64,000 bases of DNA from Gammaproteobacteria bacterium (GTDB lineage: Bacteria > Pseudomonadota > Gammaproteobacteria > Enterobacterales > Permianibacteraceae): assembly GCA_016182845.1 (NCBI GenBank), contig JACPFT010000001.1, forward strand, positions 248,001 through 312,000. The letters are read 5' to 3'. The translations under genes and the position numbers were made by a program. The notes under the pieces are model-generated. The model saw nothing but the letters and a program-made list of their open reading frames with translations, was not told the DNA's origin and searched no databases. Shown piece by piece: positions 57,226 through 64,000 of the stretch. Each line of letters begins with the position of its first letter. Position 1 is the stretch's first letter.

Positions 57226-58530
57226 ATGAAGATCACTCGCTTTGTGGGCAAGGACATGCGCGAGGCGCTCAATCTGGTCAGCCAGGAACTGGGCGCCGAT
57301 GCGGTCATCCTGTCCAGCAAGCGCGTCGAGCAGGGGGTGGAAGTGGTGGCGGCCACCGATTACGACGCCCAGCTGGTCAGCGCCAAGGCCGCCTACGCCG
57401 ACGTGGTCTCGCCCGCGACGCCGCGTGCCGTCAAGCCCGAGCCGGCACGCCCAAGCCCTGCGCCGGAACCGGTCCGCCAGAGCATGGCCGCCGCCCCGGT
57501 GCGCTCGGCGGCGGCCATGGACACGCCACGCCAAGCCGCCGCAGCTCCGGCCATGCAAGCCGTCGCCGCGCCGGATCAGGCCGCCGCGACCCGTGCACAA
57601 GAACAGGCCATAAACGCCATGCGCGAGGAAATGCGACTCCTGCGCGGCTTGGTGGAGGAACAACTGGCTGGCCTGGCCTGGAACGACGCCCGCCGCCGCC
57701 ACCCCCACAAGGCCATGCTCCTGGAGCGTTTCGCCAAGCTGGGTCTCGCCCACGGAATCGCCAATGGCCTGGTCGATAGCCTGGAATTCTCCGAGAACCT
57801 GGAAAGCAGCTGGCAATCGGCTCTGAGCAAGCTCGCCGAAAGCATCGTCGTGACCGAGGACGACATCCTGGAGCAGGGCGGGGTCGTGGCCCTGGTGGGC
57901 ACGACCGGCGTCGGCAAGACCACCACCATCGCCAAGTTGGCGGCCCGCTTCGCCCTGGCCCATGGCGCGGAAAATGTCGCCCTGATCTCCACCGATTGCT
58001 ACCGTATCGCCGCCCATGAGCAGCTGCGGACCTTCGCCCAGATCCTCGGCTGTTCCGTCAAGCTGGTGGACAAGGCGGAGGGCCTGCAGCGGGCCATCGA
58101 ACAATTCGCCGACAAACGCCTGGTGCTCATCGACACGGCCGGCACGGGCCAGCGCGACCAGCAGCTGGGCGAGCGCCTGGGCTTGTTGGCCGCTCAGGGC
58201 CAGCGTGTTCGCAATTACCTGGTCTTGTCCTGCACGGCGCACAAGGCCATGCTGGAGGAGTCCCTGCGTGCCTTCGGCAACCTGCCCCTGGCCGGCTGCA
58301 TCCTGAGCAAGCTGGACGAGGCCGCCTGCCTTGGCGATGCGCTCTCGGCCCTGATCCTGAGCGGTCTGCCCGTGGCCTATGTGGCCGATGGCCAGCGCGT
58401 CCCGGAAGACTTGCGCGTGGCGCGCAGCGTCAACCTGGTGAACCAGGCCATCGCCCTGAACAAACTCGGCGCGGAAACGCCGGACCCCTGGGTGATGGCG
58501 CGCTATGCCCGGCGCGGCCTCACGGTCTGA
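57226..58530 (+). CDS. flhF: Flagellar biosynthesis GTPase FlhF
   Basis: The 434-residue SRP-type GTPase has an N-terminal basic domain (MKITRFVGKDMREALNLVSQELGADAVILSSKRVEQG), an Ala/Pro-rich linker, and an NG domain with G1 VGTTGVGKTTTIAK, G3 DTAGTGQRDQ and G4 SKLDE. It marks the pole for flagellar placement with FleN. It sits between flhA and fleN, the order of polar-flagellated gammaproteobacteria. Confidence 0.95.
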   Translation: MKITRFVGKDMREALNLVSQELGADAVILSSKRVEQGVEVVAATDYDAQLVSAKAAYADVVSPATPRAVKPEPARPSPAPEPVRQSMAAAPVRSAAAMDTPRQAAAAPAMQAVAAPDQAAATRAQEQAINAMREEMRLLRGLVEEQLAGLAWNDARRRHPHKAMLLERFAKLGLAHGIANGLVDSLEFSENLESSWQSALSKLAESIVVTEDDILEQGGVVALVGTTGVGKTTTIAKLAARFALAHGAENVALISTDCYRIAAHEQLRTFAQILGCSVKLVDKAEGLQRAIEQFADKRLVLIDTAGTGQRDQQLGERLGLLAAQGQRVRNYLVLSCTAHKAMLEESLRAFGNLPLAGCILSKLDEAACLGDALSALILSGLPVAYVADGQRVPEDLRVARSVNLVNQAIALNKLGAETPDPWVMARYARRGLTV

Positions 58531-58585
58531 CTCGGCTTACGAACAAGCGGCCTTTTTACTAGGGGCTTTTAATTAAGGAATGCGA

Positions 58586-59467
58586 ATGCAAGAACTCAAC
58601 ACGCCCGATCAGGCACAAGGCTTGCGCGAGCTGGCCGGCACCCGCCCGGTCAAGGTCATCGCGGTGACCGGTGGCAAGGGCGGCGTCGGCAAGACCAGCG
58701 TGTCGGTCAACATGGGCGTGGCCCTGGCCGAGCAGGGGAAGAAAGTCATGATCCTCGACGCCGACCTGGGGCTCGCCAATGTCGACGTCATGCTGGGCCT
58801 GAAACCGGTGAAGACCTTGCAGCACGTGTTCGCCGGGGAATGCGGTCTGGAGGAAGTGCTGCTGGACGGACCCATGGGCGTCAAGATCGTGCCAGCGGCC
58901 TCGGGCACCCAATCCATGGTGGCGCTAAGCCCGGCCGAGCATGCCGGTCTGATCCGCGCATTCAGCAGCCTGTCCGTGCCCGTCGACGTCCTGATCGTCG
59001 ACACGGCGGCCGGTATCGCCGATTCGGTGATTAGCTTCACCCAGGCGGCCCAGGACGTGGTGGTCGTGGTCTGCGACGAGCCGACCTCCATCACCGATGC
59101 CTATGCCCTGATCAAGATCCTGAACCGGGACCACGATGTCTTCCGCTTCCGGGTCGTGGCCAATATGACCCATACCCCGACCGAGGGCCGGGAGCTCTTC
59201 GCCAAGCTGACCAAGGTCACCGACAAGTTCCTGGACGTCGCCCTCGATTTCGTCGGCGCCGTGCCCTATGACGAGAATGCCCGCAAGGCCATCAAGCGCC
59301 AGAAGCCCATCGTCGAACTCTTCCCCCGCTCGCCGGCCAGTCTGGCCTTCCGCAACCTGGCCGCGCGCGCCGCCTCCTGGCCGGTGCCGGTCCGACCCGG
59401 CGGCCATATCGAGTTTTTCATCGAGCGGCTGGTCAGTCAGGCGCACCGCATGGCGGCTGAAAGCTGA
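58586..59467 (+). CDS. fleN: Flagellar number regulator FleN (FlhG)
   Basis: The 293-residue MinD-like ATPase has the deviant Walker A TGGKGGVGKTSVSVN and DADLGLANVDVMLGLKP, with a C-terminal amphipathic helix region. It limits flagellar number, opposing FlhF and, in pseudomonads, inhibiting FleQ. The ATG at 58586 has AAGGA 6 bases upstream; the in-frame ATG at 58580 overlaps that site's spacing and is less likely. Confidence 0.94.
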   Translation: MQELNTPDQAQGLRELAGTRPVKVIAVTGGKGGVGKTSVSVNMGVALAEQGKKVMILDADLGLANVDVMLGLKPVKTLQHVFAGECGLEEVLLDGPMGVKIVPAASGTQSMVALSPAEHAGLIRAFSSLSVPVDVLIVDTAAGIADSVISFTQAAQDVVVVVCDEPTSITDAYALIKILNRDHDVFRFRVVANMTHTPTEGRELFAKLTKVTDKFLDVALDFVGAVPYDENARKAIKRQKPIVELFPRSPASLAFRNLAARAASWPVPVRPGGHIEFFIERLVSQAHRMAAES

Positions 59468-59536
59468 GGGTCGGTCCTTGAGTAATGCAGCTATGTGTTC
59501 AACACAGACTAGCTCTATGCTACTTGGATCAGCCTC

Positions 59537-60256
59537 GTGAACGCGCTTGCCATGTATAAGAAGCAATCCAGCCAGGACGATACGGTGTCGCGCTACGCGC
59601 CCCTGGTGAAGCGCATTGCCCACCATCTCATCGCCCGCCTGCCGTCCAATGTCCAGGTTGAGGACTTGATCCAGGCGGGCATGATCGGCCTGTTGGAAGC
59701 ATCCCGCCAGTACGACGCGAGCAAGGGCGCCAGCTTCGAGACTTATGCCGGGATCCGTATTCGCGGCGCCATGCTCGACGAGCTGCGCCAGGGCGATTGG
59801 GTGCCTAGGTCAGTGCATCGCAACTCGCGGCGCATCGCCGAGGTGATCCGCGAGGTGGAAGCCCGTACCAGCCGCGATGCCCGCGACAGCGAGGTCGCCG
59901 AGGGTCTGGGGGTCAGTCTTGATGAATACCAACGCATGCTCTTCGACGGGAGTCATGCCCGCATCGTCGGCTTCGAGGACCTGGGCCTGGACGACGAGGC
60001 GTTCAGCCAGGGCATAGGCGGAGCCCTGGAAGGACCGGAATCCGGCTACTCCGAGGCGGCTTTCCAGGCCAGCCTGACCACGGCCATCGCCGGCCTACCG
60101 GAGCGGGAGCGCCTGGTCCTGGCCCTGTACTACGATGAAGAGCTCAATTTAAAGGAAATCGGTGCGGTACTCAGCGTTTCCGAGTCCCGAGTCTGCCAGA
60201 TCCACACTCAGGCCATGTGCCGTCTCAAAGCCCGATTGAAAGATTGGACTCATTGA
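59537..60256 (+). CDS. fliA: RNA polymerase sigma factor FliA (sigma28)
   Basis: The 239-residue sigma factor has region 2 ([61 protein letters not shown]), region 3 and region 4 ([40 protein letters not shown]). It transcribes late flagellar and chemotaxis genes. The start is GTG at 59537, or ATG at 59552. The anti-sigma gene flgM is not in the window. Confidence 0.95.
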   Translation: MNALAMYKKQSSQDDTVSRYAPLVKRIAHHLIARLPSNVQVEDLIQAGMIGLLEASRQYDASKGASFETYAGIRIRGAMLDELRQGDWVPRSVHRNSRRIAEVIREVEARTSRDARDSEVAEGLGVSLDEYQRMLFDGSHARIVGFEDLGLDDEAFSQGIGGALEGPESGYSEAAFQASLTTAIAGLPERERLVLALYYDEELNLKEIGAVLSVSESRVCQIHTQAMCRLKARLKDWTH

Positions 60257-60257
60257 T

Positions 60258-60284
60258 TTTACAAATGATTTTTTTGCCTATACT
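60258..60284 (+). promoter_or_regulatory. Possible promoter upstream of cheY
   Basis: TTTACA at 60258-60263 and TATACT at 60279-60284 are separated by 15 bases, which is short; TTGATT at 60253-60258 would give a spacer of 20. The -10 is a good match and the 148-base gap before cheY suggests a separate promoter, but the spacing weakens the call. Confidence 0.4.
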
Positions 60285-60357
60285 GTACCTCAGTGTTTGC
60301 GCGTGTTCGTCCGCCAGGAGCTATGTTTATTTGGCGCGACGAACTCGCCGCGTGATA

Positions 60358-60375
60358 GGTCGGAGCACGCCGACC
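60358..60375 (+). promoter_or_regulatory. Hairpin in the cheY leader
   Basis: GGTCGG (60358-60363) and CCGACC (60370-60375) form a 6-bp stem 18 bases before the AGGAGG ribosome site. It looks like a short REP-type palindrome and may affect cheY mRNA or translation. Confidence 0.4.
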
Positions 60376-60404
60376 CTACGGTATCGGTATGTCAGGAGGT
60401 AGCT

Positions 60405-60788
60405 TTGGATACCAACATGAAAATCCTCATCGTCGACGACTTTTCGACGATGCGGCGCATCATCAAGAATTTGCTGCGCGATCTGGGCTTCACGAATTGC
60501 CACGAAGCCGACGATGGCAGCACGGCTCTGCCCATGTTGCAGAGCGGCAATTTTGAGTTCCTGGTCACCGATTGGAACATGCCGGGCATGCAGGGGATCG
60601 ATCTCCTCAAGGCCGTCCGAGCCGACGATCGCTTGAAGACACTGCCAGTACTGATGGTGACCGCTGAAGCCAAACGCGAGCAGATCATCGAAGCCGCGCA
60701 AGCCGGCGTGAACGGTTACATTGTCAAACCCTTCACCGCGCAGACCTTGAAAGAGAAGATTGACAAGATTTTCGAGCGCATCGGCTAA
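60405..60788 (+). CDS. cheY: Chemotaxis response regulator CheY
   Basis: The 127-residue receiver domain has the acidic pair in ILIVDDFST, phospho-acceptor Asp56 in [10 protein letters not shown], the Thr of MVTAEAK and the Lys of GYIVKPF. It binds FliM when phosphorylated by CheA. I chose TTG at 60405 because AGGAGG is 5 bases upstream and relatives begin MDKNMKIL; the ATG at 60417 would be 17 bases from AGGAGG. It heads cheYZAB. Confidence 0.95.
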   Translation: MDTNMKILIVDDFSTMRRIIKNLLRDLGFTNCHEADDGSTALPMLQSGNFEFLVTDWNMPGMQGIDLLKAVRADDRLKTLPVLMVTAEAKREQIIEAAQAGVNGYIVKPFTAQTLKEKIDKIFERIG

Positions 60789-60798
60789 GGGGATTGTT

Positions 60799-61554
60799 AT
60801 GGCCTTCGAAGATATGATCATGTCGCCCGATGCACTTGAACAGGCCAAACGCCTGGTCGAGCAGCTGGAGGCCGGCAACGACAGCGATGCCCGCCGTATC
60901 CTGGACAATCTCAACAAGGGGCGCGACAACAACCTGTTCAGCGAGTTGGGTAAGCTAACCCGCGAGTTGCATGAGGCACTGAACAGCTTTCAGCTAGATT
61001 CCCGTATCGCCGAGATTGCCGGCCAGGACATCCCCGATGCCCAGGAGCGCCTGCAGTATGTCATCAAGATGACCGAGCAGGCCGCCAACCGGACCATGGA
61101 CGCCATAGAGCGCAGCCTGCCCCTGACGGATTCCATCAACCAAGGGGCCACGGATCTGCTGCCGACCTGGGAAAAGGTCATGCACAATCCCAAGGATCTG
61201 CAGCCCGGTGAGTTCAAGGACGTCTGTTCCCAGATGGATGATTATCTGAAGAGCACGAAGGAAACCTCCGGCGACTTGCATAGCCAGCTCACCGAAGTCT
61301 TGATGGCCCAGGACTATCAGGACTTGACCGGCCAGGTCATCCGCCGCGTCATCACCCTGGTCAAGGACGTCGAAGACAACCTGGTGCGCATGATACGGGT
61401 ATTCGGCGCCTCGGCCGAGCTCGCTTCGGCGCAGGCCCATAAGGATGAAGTTCTTAAGCAGGGCACGGGTCCGGTCATCAATCCCGAGGTTCGCGACGAT
61501 GTGGTGAAGGGCCAGGATGATGTCGATGATCTCCTGTCCAGCCTGGGATTCTGA
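60799..61554 (+). CDS. cheZ: Protein phosphatase CheZ
   Basis: The 251-residue all-helical protein has the catalytic Gln segment MAQDYQDLTGQVI and ends with DDVDDLLSSLGF, the CheY-binding C-terminal peptide. It dephosphorylates CheY-P. It lies 10 bases after cheY, with AGGGGA upstream, and 12 bases before cheA. Confidence 0.95.
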   Translation: MAFEDMIMSPDALEQAKRLVEQLEAGNDSDARRILDNLNKGRDNNLFSELGKLTRELHEALNSFQLDSRIAEIAGQDIPDAQERLQYVIKMTEQAANRTMDAIERSLPLTDSINQGATDLLPTWEKVMHNPKDLQPGEFKDVCSQMDDYLKSTKETSGDLHSQLTEVLMAQDYQDLTGQVIRRVITLVKDVEDNLVRMIRVFGASAELASAQAHKDEVLKQGTGPVINPEVRDDVVKGQDDVDDLLSSLGF

Positions 61555-61566
61555 GGAGTAGGGTGC

Positions 61567-63783
61567 ATGGCCTTCGACGCGGATGAAGAAATCCTCCAAG
61601 ACTTTCTGGTTGAAGCGGGCGAAATCCTGGAGTTGTTGCAGGAACAGCTCGTCGATCTGGAGAAGAGCCCGGACGACAAAAACTTACTGAATGCCATCTT
61701 TCGCGGTTTCCACACCGTCAAGGGCGGCGCCGGGTTCTTGAGTCTTACCGCTCTCGTCGAAGTCTGTCATCGCGCAGAGAACGTCTTCGACATGCTGCGC
61801 AATGGTAAGTTGGACGTGTCTCCCGAGCTGATGGATGTGGTGCTCGCCGCCTTGGACACAGTCAATTCCATGTTCGATGAGGTCAAACAGATGCGGGAGC
61901 CGACTCCCGCCGATCCCGACTTGCTGGAACGCCTGGATCAGATCGCCGCCGGCGAAGCCGTACATGCCCAACCCGTCGCGCCGGCGCCGGTCGCGGCCCC
62001 CGTGCTCACCATTCCGCCCGTTGCCGACGATGCCGAGGACATCGCCGATGCCGAGTTCGAGGCCCTGCTCGACCAGCTTCATGGCAGCAAGACCGAAGCG
62101 GCGCCCAAGAGCGCCGCCCCGCCCGGTTCAGGCGATGAAATCTCCGATGACGAATTCGAATCACTCCTGGATGAACTTCATGGCAAGGGCCAGTTCAAGA
62201 CCGTGTCCGACGCCAAGGCCAAGCCGGCGGCTTCGTCGGATGAAATCTCGGATGACGAATTCGAATCCCTGCTCGACGAATTGCACGGCAAGGGCCAATT
62301 CAAGGCCGGCGATGCCAACAAGGCGGTCAAGCCGTCCTCGGGGGGGGCGGACACCATCAGCGAACAAGAGTTCGAGGCACTGCTGGATCAGCTCCATGGC
62401 AAGGGCAAGTCGGTCGGCGGTCCCGCCGCGGCCGCGAGTGCGCCGCCCGCGCCACCCAAGCCGGCCCCCCAGGCGAGCGCACCGGTAGCGCCGGCCAAGT
62501 CGGCGGCCGAAAAGCCCGCGGACAAGCCTGCTGCGGCTCCCCTGGCGCCCAAGCCCGCGGCTCGCGAAGCCAAGGATGACGACGATAAGGCCGCTGCCGC
62601 TGCCGACACCACGGTGCGCGTCGATACTAAGCGCCTTGACGAGATCATGAACCTGGTCGGCGAGTTGGTGCTGGTGCGCAACCGTCTCTTGACGCTCGCG
62701 GTCAATTACCAGGACGAGGAGCTCAACAAGACCATCCAGAACCTGGATCTCACCACCGCAACCCTTCAGGGCGCCGTCATGAAGACGCGCATGCAGCCCA
62801 TCAAGAAGGTTTTTGGACGCTTCCCTCGCGTCGTGCGCGATCTGGCGCGTAGCCTGAAGAAAGACATTTTGCTGGAGTTGGAAGGCGAGGATACTGATCT
62901 CGATAAGAACCTGGTGGAGGCCCTGGCCGACCCCTTGGTGCACCTGGTCAGAAACTCGGTGGACCACGGTATCGAAATGCCGGATGTGCGCGAGGCTGCG
63001 GGCAAGTCACGAACAGGCCGGGTGTTGCTCTCGGCAGCCCAGGAGGGCGATCATATTCTGTTGTCCATCAGCGATGATGGCGGGGGCATGGATCCCGAAA
63101 AACTCAAGGCGCGCGCGGTGGAGAAGGGCCTGTTCGATCGGGATGCCGCCGAGCGCATGTCCGAGTCCGAAGCCTTTAACCTCATATTCGCCCCCGGCTT
63201 TTCCACGAAGCAGGAAATCTCCGATATTTCAGGCCGCGGCGTCGGTATGGACGTGGTCAAGACCAAGATCACGCAGTTGAACGGCACCGTGAATATCGAT
63301 TCCGCCAAGGGCGTGGGAACGACGATCCGCATCAAGGTTCCGCTGACCCTGGCCATTTTGCCGACCCTCATGGTGACGGTAGGCAAACAGATCTTCGCTT
63401 TCCCCCTGGCCGCCGTGAACGAAATTTTCCATCTCGACTTGACCAAGACCAATGTGGTCGACGGCCAGTTGATGATCATCGTGCGCGGTAAAGCCCTGCC
63501 GCTTTTCTACCTGGATCGTTGGCTGGTACGCAATTTCAAGGGCCGCGAGCAGAAGACCGTCGGGCACGTGGTTCTGTTGCAAGTGGGGACCCAGCGTCTG
63601 GGCTTCGTCGTGGATGGTCTCTTGGGTCAGGAAGAGGTCGTCATCAAGCCTCTGGGCACCTCCCTGCAGGGTACCCCCGGCATGGCGGGCGCCACGATCA
63701 CCTCGGATGGCGGCATCGCCCTGATTCTTGACGTCCCGGGGCTGTTGAAGAAGTATGCGCGACGCGAATACTCCGGCCGCTAG
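61567..63783 (+). CDS. cheA: Chemotaxis histidine kinase CheA with repeated docking-like motifs
   Basis: The 738-residue kinase has an HPt (P1) domain with phospho-acceptor His49 in FRGFHTVKGGAGFL. A linker at residues about 130-355 follows in place of the P2 domain, then dimerisation (P3), HATPase with NSVDHGIE and DDGGGMD, and a CheW-like P5 domain. The linker has four copies of a motif near [DE]-F-E-x-LL-x-x-LHG at residues 158-173, 191-206, 226-241 and 263-278, and Ala/Pro-rich spacers. The motif resembles FliM and CheZ CheY-binding ends. It phosphorylates CheY and CheB in response to receptors. Confidence 0.95.
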   Translation: MAFDADEEILQDFLVEAGEILELLQEQLVDLEKSPDDKNLLNAIFRGFHTVKGGAGFLSLTALVEVCHRAENVFDMLRNGKLDVSPELMDVVLAALDTVNSMFDEVKQMREPTPADPDLLERLDQIAAGEAVHAQPVAPAPVAAPVLTIPPVADDAEDIADAEFEALLDQLHGSKTEAAPKSAAPPGSGDEISDDEFESLLDELHGKGQFKTVSDAKAKPAASSDEISDDEFESLLDELHGKGQFKAGDANKAVKPSSGGADTISEQEFEALLDQLHGKGKSVGGPAAAASAPPAPPKPAPQASAPVAPAKSAAEKPADKPAAAPLAPKPAAREAKDDDDKAAAAADTTVRVDTKRLDEIMNLVGELVLVRNRLLTLAVNYQDEELNKTIQNLDLTTATLQGAVMKTRMQPIKKVFGRFPRVVRDLARSLKKDILLELEGEDTDLDKNLVEALADPLVHLVRNSVDHGIEMPDVREAAGKSRTGRVLLSAAQEGDHILLSISDDGGGMDPEKLKARAVEKGLFDRDAAERMSESEAFNLIFAPGFSTKQEISDISGRGVGMDVVKTKITQLNGTVNIDSAKGVGTTIRIKVPLTLAILPTLMVTVGKQIFAFPLAAVNEIFHLDLTKTNVVDGQLMIIVRGKALPLFYLDRWLVRNFKGREQKTVGHVVLLQVGTQRLGFVVDGLLGQEEVVIKPLGTSLQGTPGMAGATITSDGGIALILDVPGLLKKYARREYSGR

Positions 63784-63841
63784 CGGCGTGAACGATATCG
63801 CCATTCGACAGGGTGCTGACGTAGTGAACAAGGTATAAGGC

Positions 63842-64000
63842 ATGCCCATCAAGGTTTTGGTCGTCGACGACTCCAGTTTCTTCCGCCGCCGGGTCAGCGA
63901 GATTCTCAATGCCGACCCGGATTTGACGGTCATCGATACCGCCGAGAACGGCCAACAGGCAGTGGAAAAGGCCTTGAGCCTGAAGCCCGATATCGTCGTG
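63842..64000 (+). CDS. cheB: Chemotaxis response regulator, probable CheB (cut by window edge)
   Basis: The first 53 codons encode [22 protein letters not shown] and onward, the start of a receiver domain with the conserved DD pair. Position after cheA and the [10 protein letters not shown] start fit CheB (protein-glutamate methylesterase), as in the gammaproteobacterial cheYZAB order. The methylesterase domain is beyond the window, so another response regulator is possible. Confidence 0.75.
   Translation, partial: MPIKVLVVDDSSFFRRRVSEILNADPDLTVIDTAENGQQAVEKALSLKPDIVV

Noticed and set aside
60285-60404. Possible cyclic-di-GMP riboswitch before cheY
   Set aside because: The conserved riboswitch boxes are absent; only a small hairpin is present.
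62137-62400. Direct repeats that could be read as a CRISPR-like array
   Set aside because: They are in-frame codon repeats inside cheA with unequal spacers and encode a protein motif.

Overview
The window looks like a chromosomal segment of a GC-rich, flagellated, aerobic gammaproteobacterium. The lineage is inferred from gene order: lrp-ftsK-lolA-rarA-serS, minCDE divergent from ycgL-ycgM-ycgN, a polar-type flagellar cluster (fliLMNOPQR-flhB-flhA-flhF-fleN-fliA-cheYZAB), and E. coli-like TrpE and a fused TrpC-TrpF. I could not run a search, so no genus is claimed. No rRNA, tRNA, CRISPR array, prophage or transposase gene was seen.

Layout. 1-3 kb: the start of a tryptophan 2,3-dioxygenase gene, then a two-gene remnant of an exosortase/PEP-CTERM-type exopolysaccharide locus (sugar transferase and AAA ATPase). 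3-4.1 kb: galE. 4.3-16 kb: a TCA-cycle block, with gltA on the minus strand and sdhCDAB, sucAB and sucCD on the plus strand; clear sigma70 promoters drive gltA and sdhC, and intrinsic terminators lie between the units. 16-26.4 kb: mixed single genes (secreted protein, BamE-like lipoprotein, SirB2-like protein, PhyH-type dioxygenase, HD-GYP-like protein, metallo-beta-lactamase fold hydrolase, ComFB, DUF4442 protein, alpha/beta hydrolase, uracil-DNA glycosylase family, fadD-type ligase, RNase D). 26.4-28.7 kb: a YbjQ/YbjQ-membrane/M48 peptidase module. 28.8-32.7 kb: minCDE and the ycgLMN-SCP2 operon. 32.7-40.5 kb: ald, lrp, ftsK, lolA, rarA, serS.

40.5-48.5 kb holds the most interesting system: an aromatic/tryptophan operon (type I-beta DAHP synthase, trpE, trpG, trpD, trpC-F fusion, trpB, trpA) preceded by two complete trp-type transcription attenuators in series. 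Each has its own Trp-rich leader peptide (three and five Trp codons), its own intrinsic terminator, and a copy of the terminator 3' arm inside the leader reading frame that can act as antiterminator. The first leader has no Shine-Dalgarno sequence and starts where transcription from the predicted promoter would begin, so it may be leaderless.

48.5-64 kb: a DUF523 gene, then flagellar and chemotaxis genes behind a near-consensus sigma54 promoter. CheA replaces the usual CheY-binding P2 region with a linker carrying four copies of a short acidic/LL motif. That motif resembles the CheY-binding ends of FliM and CheZ encoded in the same cluster.

Several families of non-coding palindromic repeats are scattered between genes: two 80-bp elements with identical ends, a 143-bp element with 20-bp perfect terminal arms, two GCCAAGAACGCC-type elements and two CCCTCTCCC-type elements.
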